From: Pelomyxa schiedti
Taxonomy: Eukaryota > Evosea > Pelobiontida > Pelomyxidae
Reading direction: 5' to 3'
Length of the DNA stretch: 64,000 nt
Assembly: GCA_020536535.1 (NCBI GenBank)
Contig: JAHLWZ010000845.1
Span: forward strand, 16,137 to 80,136
The notes below the pieces were generated by a model. That model had not been told where the DNA came from, made no database searches, and worked only from the letters and a program-made list of their open reading frames with translations. Positions 33,826 to 46,417 of this stretch are shown piece by piece (the stretch's first letter is position 1; every line of letters starts with the position of its first letter). A program made the position numbers and the translations under genes.

Positions 33826-35288
33826 ATGTCATTCTCTCCGCTCGTTGGTCCGTCGTCCAACGACGCCAACTCGGCCCGGGCGGGATTCACCCTCACCCAC
33901 AGGGACAACCCCACCAACGCCACTCCCACAATCGACACCAACCACTTCACCTACGGTGCCGTCATCGACTACGGCGAGGACGACGACGACAACAACGATA
34001 ACAACACAACACTCACCAACAGATTAAACATCAAGGACAGAAATATCTGCAACAACAGCAGCAGCAGCATCACCCGCGACAACAATGACAACACCAACAA
34101 CAACAACAACAATGACAACGATCTAGGGCGCTCTCCCTCGTCGCTTGCGTCGATGCCAGCGGGATCGCAGATAGTGGTGGTGCCGTCGTCGTACTTCCCG
34201 CCGCTGAGGCCCGAGCCGGACCAGATACTGGATCGGCTGTACCTGGGCGGGCAGAGCGACGCGTACAACCCGGCCACGATCGCGAGGCTGGGCGTCACGC
34301 ACGTGCTGACCGTGGCCATCGTCGAGGACTTTTACAAGTACCGGTCATGCTTCCCCCCTACGATACAATGCATGGTCGTATCGTATGCGAATGTGTGTTC
34401 CGATGTCCGCGTGTGTCTGTCTTCAGTCTGTTTCTGTTTCTGTTTCTGTTTCTGTTTCTGTTTCTGTTTCTGTTTCTGTTTCTGTTTCTACTTGTCTTGC
34501 TTGTATGTGTGTTCCTATTTTTTTTTTTTAGCTTGTACTTTTGTTGCTTGTTGCTTGTTTTGTTTGGAGAATGCATTGGAAGTGTTTTCATTCACACATA
34601 CTTATGTGTCAGATAATACTATCTAGTAATAGCCACCTGAATAATACCGCGCAGAGTTTTTGACCAAGACAATGAAAACATTGTTCAGTACTTCCCTCGC
34701 ACTAATGCGTTCATTGATCACGGCCGTGCAAATGGAGTGGTGCTGGTGCACTGTGTGTGGGGCATCTCACGCAGTGCTGCCTTTGTAATCGCATATGTAA
34801 TGCACCATAGACGCATTGACTTCCACAGTGCTTTGGAATTTGTACGGCAAGCAAGACCCATTGTGCGACCCAATTTGGGTTTCAGAAAACAACTTGCTGA
34901 GTACGGCAAAGACATAGTCTTAGCTCAATTTTCTATTAGATATGTAACCAGGTATACATTGTCCCACTCTCAATTTCAACAAAAAATAAAGTAACACAAC
35001 CAAACAAAACAAACATGAATAAACTCAACTCAATTACCCAGCTTTGGGCAAGAGCTCTACATTGTAGGCAGTATTCCAATACTTGGAATGTGGCACCCAA
35101 CACCTGACAACAAAATGAAGTGGGGTGAAGGCAATGTATGGAGCATATCACTACCTGTATTAAACCAGAAATTCGAGTATAAATACGTCATGGTGGATGT
35201 GGATGGGCATTTGATTTGGGAATCAAGCCCCAACCGCCTGTTTGATGGGAGCAAACGATTCATAAGAGATTATTGGAATTGTTGGTGA
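33826..35288 (+). CDS. Dual-specificity phosphatase with C-terminal CBM20 starch-binding domain
   Basis: The N-terminal ~120 residues are N/D/S/T-rich and disordered (MSFSPLVGPSSNDA). The DSP domain begins PDQILDRLYLGGQSDAYNPA. The catalytic loop is VVLVHCVWGISRSAAFVIAY, with C-x5-R intact, and the domain continues FVRQARPIVRPNLGFRKQL. After an intron the C-terminus is a carbohydrate-binding module: FGQELYIVGSIPILGMWHP, NKMKWGEGNVWSISLPV, FEYKYVMVDVDGHLIWESSP and NRLF, all CBM20 hallmarks. Laforin carries CBM20 before the DSP; here the order is reversed, as in plant SEX4, which uses CBM48. The glucan-phosphatase loop signature C-x-A-G-x-G-R is not present. A ~315-nt intron interrupts the early DSP domain and may hide a further exon. 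Confidence 0.8.
34425..34488. repeat. (TTTCTG)n hexanucleotide repeat in an intron
   Basis: About ten perfect TTTCTG units inside the unusually long intron of the DSP-CBM20 gene, followed by T-rich sequence. Confidence 0.95.
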
Positions 35289-35516
35289 AGCCTCTCCTGT
35301 ATGTAACCAAAAAATAATCATCTTTTTTTCCTTGTTGTTGGTTTGCTTTTTATTTAGAACCCTAGAGATACGCTAACGTGCTAACGTTGCTTTGGCGGTA
35401 GTTCCCTGCCCTCATGTCACCATCATCACACTTCGCGTATTGTACGCACTTTTTCGATTTTAGAATAAAAAAAACCCGTTACCTTTTAGCCGACATAGAT
35501 CTTGCGTTTGATTGTG

Positions 35517-37725
35517 ATGGGTGGATGGTGTTCGACACCGGCCATGGCGGACCAGCCCACGGCATCCTCCAGTTCTGTTGTCGGGAAGCCGTTGTTGCAG
35601 CCTGACGGTGGTGAGACCGCCCACAAGGGCGAGCAGAAGGCCAAAGACGCGGAACTTGCTGAGCTCAGGGCGTCACTCTCGCACAGCGAGGTGAGGGTGG
35701 AGCAGTTGCGAGCGGAGGCGGAGACGGCCGGCGAGCGCATCGCCTCGTTGGGGCGAGAGCGCGACGCGGCGTTGGCGGAGCTGGGGCAGGCTCGTTCGGC
35801 GTTGGGTGCGATGGAGCGAGAGCGGGATGCTGCTATCAGCGACCTCAAGAAGCCCTGCAACGGTTGTTCTTTGTACATTCAGCAGCGCGATAGAGCCATA
35901 CAAGGCCAATCTGAGAGTGAAGCTCGATTGCAGCGTACAAATGAAGATTTGGCCGCAGCACTCAAAAAACTTGAGGAACTTCAGGCACAACACACACTAC
36001 TGCAACTGCAAATCCAGCAACAAGCGCCAGCACCACAGTTGTCACCGAAATCAACACACTCCACAAATTCACACGAAACTACAATTCCATCTTTGGAGAT
36101 AGATGCAAGCCTATTGAATGGACTTGTTCTTCCCACCTTTACACAAGGTTTCACTCTCGTGAAAGTTTTTCCAATGTTAAGCTTTTATGTAGAAGCAACC
36201 ACTGAAACAGGGTCCTTGAACCTTCCAGAAATATCCACACTCGACCTTCCTGACTTGGGCAAACTAGCTGAATCTCTTGTACGCACTTCTTCCGGTCAGT
36301 CTGTGTACAACTCATATAAGTGATAGGATTTCCATCTACCCACAAATACTGCATCAAATGATTCCTCAGTGGTGCAATTCACAGTACCCTCAACCGAGGT
36401 TTTTTTTTTTGGCTGATAACTTTTTTTTAATTGTATTGAAGACGAACTCCACTCTTATGCATGGCATACATTGTTCTGAAAACATAAACTTAGCAGGACT
36501 TAAACGTCAAAAGAAAAAGCCAACCTACCCATCTGGTAAACTAGAAATGGAGGTATTAATTTTATTTTCTTGAGACTGGTAAATCAAGCTTTCTAGGACA
36601 TGAATTTTTATGAATTTCCTTGGCAAGGCAACCCTGACCTTGCATTTATTGGCGTCTTTGATGGCTTTGCAGGTAATTTGTACTTGACTGAAATCTGTCT
36701 CATTACTATCTTGTATAGGAACTGGTGCTTCCAAGGCAGCAAAGGCCAAGCTTGCACCAGTTTGTATATAGATCAACAAATTGAATAAACATGACCAACT
36801 CACATAGCATCTGTACACAATGATAACCAGTGGACCACCAAAAAGTGATTATAGTGAGACCCTCACCCAGTGTTTCCTTGAAGTAGACCACCAGTTTTTA
36901 TTACTCTTAACAATGGCAGGTTGATCAACAACTCTCTGAAATGGAATACGAGGGCTGCACCTGCACAGTTGTAATCATATGGCGTCATGAGGGTAACCGG
37001 TATTTACAAGCAGGTTTTTTCGCTTCCTTTATATTTGACGGAATCCAACATCTGTTCAGCCAATATCGGTGACTCCTCTGCCTACCTCTGGTATTTTCTT
37101 TGTATTAATATTCCTCATTACCAACCTGAGTTTACATCAAAGTCAAGCGGGCATTTCTGTGCCTTTAACATTTGACCATAAAGGTAAAACACTTCCCCAT
37201 TTTACACTCTAAATCCATTCAGTCAGTACACCAGAAGAAAATGAGAGACTTGCAAAAACGGCGAAGGATTTTGAACCACATCAAACACGAATTTTCGGTT
37301 GTGTTGCAGGTATTAAAAACACGGAAATACGGTTATATATGGAGTAAGAACTTTTCTTAGTTGCCCGCGCACTGGGTACACATTTCATGAAACGGGAAGG
37401 CTTAGGCATTGTATGTTCACCCTCAATTATTGGACATTTCTTACCGTGGCACGTCAGATTGCCGAGCCATATCTGAGTCCTCCTATTTGCTTAAATCCAG
37501 ACCATCAGTTTGTCATAGTGGCAAGTGACGGGGTATGCCGTCCGATTTCTTCTTCTTCTTCCCTTCTCATCACCTAAGTTGTGGGATGTAATGACTGGGC
37601 AAGATGTATGTGATTTGCTACAAGGCATGTCCGACCCCAAGGAAATGGCGTCCACGGTCATATCAACAGCGCTGAGAAACCCCAAATGCACTGACAACAT
37701 CACTGTAGCCGTTGGTGCCCTGTAA
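35517..37725 (+). CDS. PP2C/PPM-family protein phosphatase with coiled-coil N-terminus
   Basis: Metal-dependent serine/threonine phosphatase. The start at 35517 gives MGGWCSTP, which fits an N-myristoylation signal. A coiled coil follows (ELAELRASLSHSEVRVEQLR, ERDAALAELGQARSAL). The PPM core is split over many tiny exons: KLEMEDMNFYEF, LAFIGVFDGFAG (DGHG in most members), EYEGCTCTVVIIWR, ANIGDSSAY, QAGISVPLTFDHK, TPEENERLAK, VIVASDG spliced to LWDVMTGQDV, and the end NPKCTDNITVAVGAL. The metal aspartates in MED, FDG, SDG and DN are all present. Only the DGHG histidine is replaced. The number of exons is about 14. A membrane-anchored regulator is plausible. Confidence 0.85.
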
Positions 37726-37935
37726 CAAAACAAAATCCCACACAAAAAAACCCCTGTTTGTGAGTCACCTCTGCTGCTTTAGGGGAGCTCTTCTTATCTC
37801 TTCCGCGTATGCCATCAACAGGGTCTTTATTTAGACACCCGGATACCAGATCAGTTTCTTTCCCTCGTTCGTACACAACATACAAGGACACCACCCCGGC
37901 TGCGTGCGTGTCGTGTTGCAATTAGAACAACAAAG

Positions 37936-39103
37936 ATGGTGGAGATCTTGGCATGGAACTGGACCGCGTTCGCTACTTGTTACGTGTTTGTGTGGTTGAT
38001 GGTACGTTTCGGTGTACCCACTGTTAATTGCAGTGCTTTTATTATTGGGATGTTTTAATGTTGAGCTCAAAGGTGTTTGTTTTTTTTTTTTTCCTATGTA
38101 GGAGTTGCTGGATAACACACAATTGATTCAAGTGTACTATAGCAGTAAGTATGGCAGGCAGTGGGTATTGGCTCTGGCATCTTGGACTGCTTTTCTGTGC
38201 ACTGGGTTGATTGGAGCTTCTTTTTCAGGGCTTCGGTCGTTTTCGGTATTTTCCTCAGCTTGCTGTTTTGTTTGGCTATTATTTGGACTGAGGCATAATA
38301 AGGATAGCATCAGCAAAGTTTTTGAGTTGGTGTTCTCGTTGATTTTGTTTACACTGGGTATTATCACCCTCAGTCACTCAGAGGTGATTGTTGCTGTGTG
38401 GGAAAAAATAACAGGATTCATTCAGCACAAGGTATTTCGTCTTTGTGTTTCCCCTATTGTTTCTTCAACTTACGTAGTTTAGTTTGCTGAACCTTTCCTT
38501 TACTCAATGGGTGAAACTGACACCTCCCACACCCAACTTGAAGAGACCAATGATGTAGAAATGGAGAGCCCAGAAGCTGCAGAAAAAGAAAAAGAAAAAG
38601 GAAAGGAAAAAGATTCGGAACAAGGTGACATTGAAGAGCAGGCTGACAAAGACAAAGAAAAAGAAACAGTAAAAGAGAACACAAAACCTGACATGGCAGA
38701 GAGGCGAATGCACATCCCAATATGGAAACTTTTTATTCTGGTATTTGTCACAGTCTTTCTACTGGAACTTCCTGATAAGACCATGCTTATGATTGCCTCC
38801 TTAGGTGCGTTTCTTTCGCAATTTGTTGGCTATTAATTAGACAAAACAGCACAATCATCTGATTATCCCACAAGTATATTTGTGGGTTATTCAGCTGCCA
38901 TGGTAACGCAGTCAGTCATTGCGCTAATTATTGGCAAAGGCATATCCAAGGGAGCAAATAGATTTGGGAAATACATTGAAGTAATGGTGGGCCTCATACT
39001 ATTTATCACAGGGACAACCAAGCTAAGTCTGATGATTTTCGTTGGCGAATACAGGTTCATAACCCTCTCTCCACACGTGGTCACTCATGCCACACAGCCT
39101 TGA
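37936..39103 (+). CDS. GDT1/UPF0016-family cation transporter homologue
   Basis: Polytopic membrane protein with two homologous halves, as in the TMEM165/Gdt1 family of Ca/Mn:H antiporters, usually in the Golgi. The first half has VWLM spliced to ELLDNTQLIQVYYSSKYG and the second FLLELPDKTMLMIASL. These are variants of the family motif E-x-G-D-K/R-T/S, with glycine replaced by leucine or proline and lysine by asparagine in copy 1. Each is followed by hydrophobic segments (VFELVFSLILFTLGIITLS; FVGYSAAMVTQSVIALIIGK). A 90-residue highly charged K/E loop separates the halves. The start MVEILAWNWTAFATCYVFV has no cleavable signal. The C-terminus after GEYR may be spliced further. Confidence 0.7.
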
Positions 39104-39319
39104 TGACATATTCGGTCATGATAGCTCCAGCTCTGCCTTCAACATGTCACTCTCTATTGCCGCCTCTGCTCTCACCCAGTCCTTCTCCTCACACTCCTAA
39201 GCTACCACAAACACCACACCTATCTAACAATAAATTCCCGCCGGTAATAGTATTTTCCTTATCCCACTTGCCTGTTTACAAACCTTTCTTTTCTTTTAAC
39301 CTAAGTCCACGCACCCACG

Positions 39320-41022
39320 ATGCGCCCGTTTTTAAAGCTGTCGTTGCTCACGATGTTGGTGTGTCCGGGGGTTGTGGCTCGGTCTCCATTGTCGTCGGTG
39401 GACCCACGCCGTGACTCTGTGAAGCAGGTCGTAATTGTGGGATGGGATGTTTTGTTGTTGTGCTTTGGTGCCAAAAACATTCGTATTAAACCAATAGCAT
39501 ATGAACCATCTCCAACAAACAAAAAAAGGCCATGGTGCACTCTTGGAATAACTACAAAGAGTATGGGTGGGGAATGGATAGTATGAAAAGTGTGTCAAAG
39601 ACGGGTTACAACTGGCTGTGGATGAATTTGACAATTGTGGACAGTTTGGACACTTTGTGGGTTATGGGAATGGAGGAGGAGTTCAATGAGGCCAAGGCCG
39701 CCATTGCTGATTTTAACTTTGATCCTGTGAGTTAAGTTGGTTTCCAAGTTTAGTCCAGTGACCCAAATGTACTTATGCCTCTATAAAGGATGTATATGAT
39801 TCACTTTTCGATGTAACCATGAGAATTATTGGAGGCTTGTTGAGTTCGCATTCCCTTACAAATGATGCATTTTTCCTTGCTAAAGCAGAAGATCTGGAAA
39901 GGAGGCTCCTCTCAGCCTATAACACTCCTTCTGGGATACCATACAATGACATTAACCCCAAGACGTAAGTCGAATTTAGCATCGCTGACCATTGACACTG
40001 GGTACTACAGATCTGCCATTCGAGCCGGTAATACGAACCTTGCCCAAGCAGGGACTTGTCTCCTCGAGTTGTATTACCTATCTAAGCACACAGGTGACTC
40101 CATTTTTGCAGACACTGCGGCCAATGTTGTGAATGCCATTGTGGCCATGCCGCACAGCATTCCTGCTTTGTATCCCATTTACATTGACCCTGTGAACGGT
40201 GTACCAACAAGTGACACGGTATCTCTGGACAGCTGTGGTGATAGCTTCTATGAGTACCTAGTAAAGACATGGGTACTACTTGGAGGTCCGGAATCAACAA
40301 GTGAGGATGCTGGCAAGTACCGCGGGATGTGGGATGACTCCATGGATACTGCACTGCAGTTACTAGTAAAAAGCAGTACCCCATCACAGTACGTATACAC
40401 AACCAGCATGACATCTGGAGTACAAGATGATGTTATGGGCCATTTGGGATGTTACGCGGCCGGAATGTTTGCCCTTGGAGCCGTGGCCTACAACGATAGC
40501 ACTATTAATGGAAATCACAACAGTGCTCTATACTTCAAAACTGGGGAAGAGCTAGCTCGCACTTGCCATGCAACTTACGCAAGCACCAAGACAGAAATTG
40601 GTCCGGAACAGTTCCACTTTGTTTCCGGCAGCGATTTCGAAATCAAGTCGCCTGGATACTACCTCAGACCCGAGGTTGTAGAGGGCTACTTCTACATGTA
40701 CCGCTACACACACGACCAAACGTATAGAGAATGGGGATGGGATGCTTTTGTTGCCATCAACAGCACATGTTATGCACCAGCGGGATATAGCAGCATTGAC
40801 AATGTTGACAGCAGAAACCCCAAGCTTCTTGATGACCAAGACCCTTACTTCCTTGCCGAAACTCTCAAGGTTTGTTTTTTCCCCCCAACACCTCCTCGCT
40901 CCCATAATCCGCACTAACGAGGCCAACAGTACCTGTATCTGCTGTTCTCTGAGGATGAATTGCTACCCTTGGACCAGTACGTCTTCACAACCGAGAGCCA
41001 CCCTCTTGCCATCTTCTCGTAA
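39320..41022 (+). CDS. GH47 class I alpha-1,2-mannosidase
   Basis: N-glycan trimming enzyme of the ER/Golgi. A signal peptide or anchor begins MRPFLKLSLLTMLVCPGVVA. Family blocks in order are MVHSWNNYKEYGWGMDSMKS, LWMNLTIVDSLDTLWVMGM, RIIGGLLSSHSLTND, GTCLLELYYLSKHTGDSIFA, DSFYEYLVKTWVLLGG, MGHLGCYAAGMFALGAV, YLRPEVVEGYFYMYRYTHD and the final FSEDELLPLDQYVFTTESHP. The closing T-E-S-H-P carries the Ca-binding threonine. Acidic catalytic residues in the conserved blocks are in place. About five exons, near 500 residues. Confidence 0.93.
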
Positions 41023-41331
41023 CTTCTAGAAGAACCTTACACCCGTGTTCATCAACAAGGTGTCATTTCAATTAAGAGCGTTTATGGCTTACAGTCGGGT
41101 TAGAAACCTGGGGAAACGAAATTTTACTGGACCTGCTTCACAGGGTACGGGCCCTTCTGGAAGCTGTTGTGCCTGTCTCAGTGCACTGATTTCAGATGGG
41201 TTCACGGTGTACTTCTATTTTTGTTTTTGATTTTCCGGGACGCGAAACCCAACAAATCTTTGTTCAACGGATCTTGCCTCTACAAACAATCGTCGTTCAT
41301 CAATCAATTCCCCAATTAATTGCAATTACCC

Positions 41332-44300
41332 ATGTCTGGTGCTGCTGTGGGGTGCCGTGTGTCATCGGATGTAGGAGGCACATTTACGGACGTGGCGGTG
41401 GTTGGCCGGGATGGCCGGTTGGTTGTGAGCAAATCACCGTCTACACCTTCGGATTTCAGCCAGGGCGTGATGGCCGCCGTAGATCTGGCGAGATCTGACC
41501 TCAGAGACCCAGAAGCACCCACGGATTTCTTCGTTCACGGAGCAACGGTGTTTTTTTTTTCTTCCCCTTTGGCTATCTTGTTGGATTTCTTGTTGGTGCT
41601 ACGTGGTTTATGTCTTTTCAGGAATACTAATATAACTCCTCGTTGGTGAAAAGGTTGTGATCAATGCATTGACTGAGCGAAAAGGTGCTAAGACTGGTTT
41701 AATCACAACAAAGGTAGTGTTTCTTTTAGTGCTTCAGAAACAAGTGATATGCACAAATAGGGCTTCAGAGACGTTCTTGAAATTACAAGGGCTAATCGCC
41801 CCGACCTTTTTAATATGATGTTTGAGAAGCCCATCCCTTTCGTTCCACGGCGTCTACGTGTTGAAGTCGAAGAACGCATTGACTACAAAGGACGCGTAGT
41901 GAAGCCATTACAAGAAGCTTCTGTAACAAGTGCAATTAACAAATTATTGTCTGAAGGAGTTGAGAGTATAGCAGTGTGTTTACTGCATTCCTATGTGTAT
42001 CCAGACCATGAAAAGAAGGTAAGTGTGCATATTTGTTCAACAAGAGTGTAATAGCTACAGATAGGAGAACTTATTTCCAAGATGGCACCGAATCTCCCTT
42101 TCACTCTTTCGTGTGCTGTTTCTCGAGAGTGGCGCGAGTATGAGAGAACAAGTACCACAGTTCTCAATAGTTTTGTTCTTCCAGTCGCTGGAAAATACCT
42201 GGGCGCAATGGTGCTTCCCACTACATACAATTTTGATCATCTAACATGTGGCAGGAGGAAACTCTCCATAACAAGTGCAGGATACCCCTCGGAGGTACAT
42301 TTCATTTAGTGTTACTATTCCCTCAGTTTCCTTTTAATCCAGCCTTGCATGTCATGCAGTCAAATGGAGGATGCACAACTTTCACGTCTGCAAAGCATAC
42401 ACCCATAAGTAATCTACCACGTAACATTTTGGTGTTTCACGGTTTCCAGGTATGGTTGAATCTGGCCCAGTAGCTGGTGTTATAGGATCAGCATTTATAG
42501 CTTCATTAGTTGGGGAGTCTTCTGTTATATCTTTTGATGTTGGTGAGTTTGTGCAAATGTCTTTTCCATATAAATATCCCAAATGGGAAACAGAACTAAA
42601 TGGGCCACAGGTGGAACGACGGCTAAAACTTCGCTAGTTCAAGATGGCATCCCAAATCTTATTACGGAATATAAAATCGAGCGGGACAGGGAACATCAAG
42701 GATATCCCATTCAAGTGCTAATTCCCTTTCCTTTTGCTTTCCTCATCCTGCGAAGGTTCCTACAGTTGACATTGTGGAGATAGGCTCAGGGGGAGGGTCT
42801 ATTGCTTTCTGGGACACAACCACGAATGTTTTGCGAGTTGGGGAACAGAGTGCTGGGGCAGTTCCCGGTCCAGCTTGTTACAATTTTGGCGGCACTCAGC
42901 CGACTATCACCGACGCAAATCTCATCATTGGACGGCTGAATCCTGACTACTTTGTGGGAGGACAGGTATTCCCCTTCACATTTGTTCGTTGATGACTTTA
43001 TAAGATGAGAATTGATGTTGAACGATCCAGGCGGGCTATTGAACCAATTGCGCAGCATGCTGGGGTGTCAATTGAGGAAGCAGCACTTGGAATCATTCAG
43101 CTTTCAGATGCAAAAAAAGTCAATATGATAAAGCTCATTTCTGTACAGAGAGGGTAGATCTTCTACCAAAAATTTTTTATCTGAATTATTCATTTTTTCT
43201 GGCAGAATTGATCCCCGTAACTGCTGCCTTATCTGTCACGGTGGTGGAGGACCAGTCCATGCAGCAGCTATGGCAAGAGAGCTCAGATGCAAAAAGGTTA
43301 TTGTCCCACCAAATCCTGGTGTATTCTCCGCAGTGGCAATGTTGATGCTCGATATACGTCATGACACTATAGTTACAGGGATACGCCCCACACGAAATGT
43401 ACAGCTACATTTTCCTGTAAGGTCTAATGTCCACCCCCTTGTAGGTAGACCTCTCAGAACTGAACGATCGCTATATTGCCATGCAAAAAGAGCTTGAAAG
43501 CCTTTTGCTTTTGGAAAATGTTAGTCCAGAAAACATTTCCTTTCTCAGATTTTGTGATATGCGATATAAAGGGCAAGAGCACTGTGTTAAAGTAACATAA
43601 TCTTCTTATTTACTTTCTTTGACACAAGGAAGGTCCCATTCCCTTCTGGTACCATAACAGCAGAGGCTATACATCAAATGAATGAAAAGTTTCACACAAT
43701 GCACTTGGAAAAGTACACCTTCAAACTCTCTCAGGACACTGAATTTGTTAACTACCACGTTACCGCAATTGGGAAGGTGTCGAACCTCAAATTCACTGAA
43801 GGTTCAATTCCAGGTGTTACCCTTTAACCACTCATTTCTTCCAGTTACTGGGGGTACCACACTTACGATTGAGGGAGCTTTCAAGGGCGAACGTGGAGTG
43901 TGGTTTGAAGGTTACGGTTGTGTTCCCACCAAAGTGTATCAAAGAGAAAAACTACCACTCGCTTTGGATATTCACGGTCCTGTAATCATTGAAGAACATA
44001 CTAGCTCGACAATTGTCTATCCAGACCAGATAGTTAGGCGTGACAACTACGGATTCTTACATCTTCAAGCTGATGCAAGTATGTGATTACTACCAAGGTT
44101 TTCTTTTTACGGAATTTTCCAGGCTGCGTCACAAGCTCCTTACCGAAAGCAGTCGAATCCATGGATAAATTTATCTTCGAAATTATACAAGAATCTATCA
44201 CAGCAATTAGTGATGAAATGTTCCTTCACATGAAACTTACCAGCATGAGCACCATTATATATGAGGTTGATTTTGTCTCCAAGTCACCCTAATGACAGTG

Positions 44301-46341
44301 TAGGTTCTCGATTTTGCAACAGGCCTCATTGATGCAAACGGAAACATGATAACGCAGGGAAATGGAGTTGCTGGCTTTCTCGGAACTCTCACATTTGCCG
44401 TTCGTTCCGTACTTGCGAAGTTTGCTGGAAAGCTTCTTCCAGGTGACGTGATTATATCAAACAATCCATATGATGGCGGTGGCACTCACCTTTCTGATGT
44501 CACACTTATCAAACCGATATTTTTTGAAAATAAGCTTGTTTGCTTCGCAGCTAACAAGGTATAGTATGGTACTACCTTTCAGTATCTAACAGTGATGTTA
44601 GGCTCATTGGTCAGAGGTACAGTAGTCAGACACATTGTTTATCTCAACATATAAAGGTTGGTGGGATGTGCCCAGGTAGCTGGACAACTAATTCTACTGA
44701 TATCTGGCAGGAGGGATTACACTTCCCTTGCATTAAATTGTACAATCAGGTAACCACTGCGCATGGAGTGCCCAAACTAAAACTCCTAGGGTATACCCAA
44801 TGAGAGTCTTCTGGATTTAATCAAAGTTAATGTCCGCACACCAGAAGCCAGTATTGGGGACATGATGGTACTAAATGGCACTACACGTCTATGTAACGTT
44901 CTTTAGGCACAAGTTTCTTCCTTGAGTATTGCTGAATCAAGGTTCACTGAACTGTGCCAGAGATACACATGGGCAGTCGTTGACCAAGCTGTAAAATCCC
45001 TTTTAACCCAAGGGGAACTATTAACAAGGGAAGCCTTAGCCAAAGTTACTCCGGGTGACTACTACTCTGAAGATTGGATGTAACTCTCAATACACTTACT
45101 TTACTTAGCCTAACTGTCATCAAAAACAAGAGACGACGATGGACTCGGAAATGGTCCCTTTAAACTCTGTGTGAAAGTGAAAATTACCCCAGAAAAGTTT
45201 ATTTGTGATTTCACGGGTTGCCCACCTCCTGTTCCGGGCCCAATAAACACAGGAATGTCAGCACTTGCAGCAGCTGTAAGATGCCTGTACATGGCAACCG
45301 TTAAACCCAAGGTACCTTTACTTTCTTCCGCTCTATGTGCATAAGAACATGTATAGATACGTGTGAACGAAGGTTGCTTTGCGCCACTCGAGATCATTTG
45401 CCCTAAAAACACACTTCTGAGCGCCAGTGCCCCTGCTCCGGTTTCCACTTACTGGGAAACTGTACCTTTCCCTCTCAACAAGAATTTCTTATTAAATATT
45501 ATTTAGATGGATTTTGGTGCTGATCTTGTGTGGAAAGCACTTGCACCCTCCATGCCCACAAAACTTCCTGCTGGGCATTTCCTTTCGGTCTGCGGTACCA
45601 TCATCTCTGGCATACATCCTGATACAGGTTCCTTAATGTCTATGATCTCTGGTACTTATATTCGCAGGGGAACTATTTATCCTGGTAGAACCTCAGATTG
45701 GTGGTTGGGGGGCAGCTGCAAACCGCGATGGGCAAAATGCGCTTGTATGTATTGGTGATGGGGAAACATACATTATTCCTGTTGAGATTTGTGAAATGAG
45801 GTATCTATCTTTGCCTTAAAAATAACCCAGCTTAAACAACACAGGTACGGTGTAATGGTGGCGCAACTTGCACTAGTAACTCCTGACGGTGGCTGTGGCT
45901 CTGGCCAGTTTAGAGTTACCCACCTTGACGGTGTAGTATATTTTGACTCTTTCAACAGGGTGGAAATGGTGTTGTGAGGGAATACACTATCACCGCCAAA
46001 GAAGCAAACGTCACAGGCACCTTTGGGCGATTCAAGTACCCACCTTGGGGAATGCATGGTGGATCACAAGGCGGTATCAACTGCATGATATTCAAGCAAA
46101 CAGGCAAACCTGCCGAGGTACGCCCTTGCACCTTCTGGAACTAATTCTAACTGAGAAACAGGTGACTGGAAAAGCAGCTAACCGCAGAGTTCTACAAGGA
46201 GAATCTGTTGAAATGGTCACAGGCTGTGGAGGAGGCTATGGTGATCCACTCAGAAGGGACAGGCAGGCAATTGCTGAAGACATTTCAAATGGTTACATTA
46301 CACTCCAGCAAGCAACAGACATATACCACTACACTCCATAA
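41332..46341 (+). CDS. Fused hydantoinase A/B - 5-oxoprolinase family protein
   Basis: ATP-dependent ring-opening amidohydrolase, about 1250 residues, with HyuA and HyuB modules in one chain. HyuA: CRVSSDVGGTFTDVAVVGRD (phosphate-binding start), VVINALTERKGAKTGLITT, FVPRRLRVEVEERIDYKG, SGPVAGVIGSAFIAS, FDVGGTTAKTSLV, IGSGGGSIAFWD, GEQSAGAVPGPACYNFGGTQ, PTITDANLIIGRLNPDYF, and CLICHGGGGPVHAAAMAREL. HyuB starts near 44120: KFIFEIIQESITAISDEM, GNGVAGFLGTLTFAVRSVL, PGDVIISNNPYDGGGTHLSD and at the end GCGGGYGDPLRRDRQAIAED. More than 20 short introns. The family covers 5-oxoprolinase (glutathione cycle) and hydantoinases. The VGGTFTDV start is closer to HyuA than to animal OPLAH, so the substrate is undecided. 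Confidence 0.9.
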
Positions 46342-46417
46342 AAGCTTGTTATGTGGTTTCGTGATAAATAAACTTGTGGTTTGGACCACCATTTTTTTGA
46401 GAGACTTCATTTTTGAA

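Noticed and set aside
43800-43816. GGTTCAATTCC motif resembling a tRNA T-arm
   Set aside because: Lies inside the hydantoinase coding exon and lacks any A-box or acceptor stem partner.
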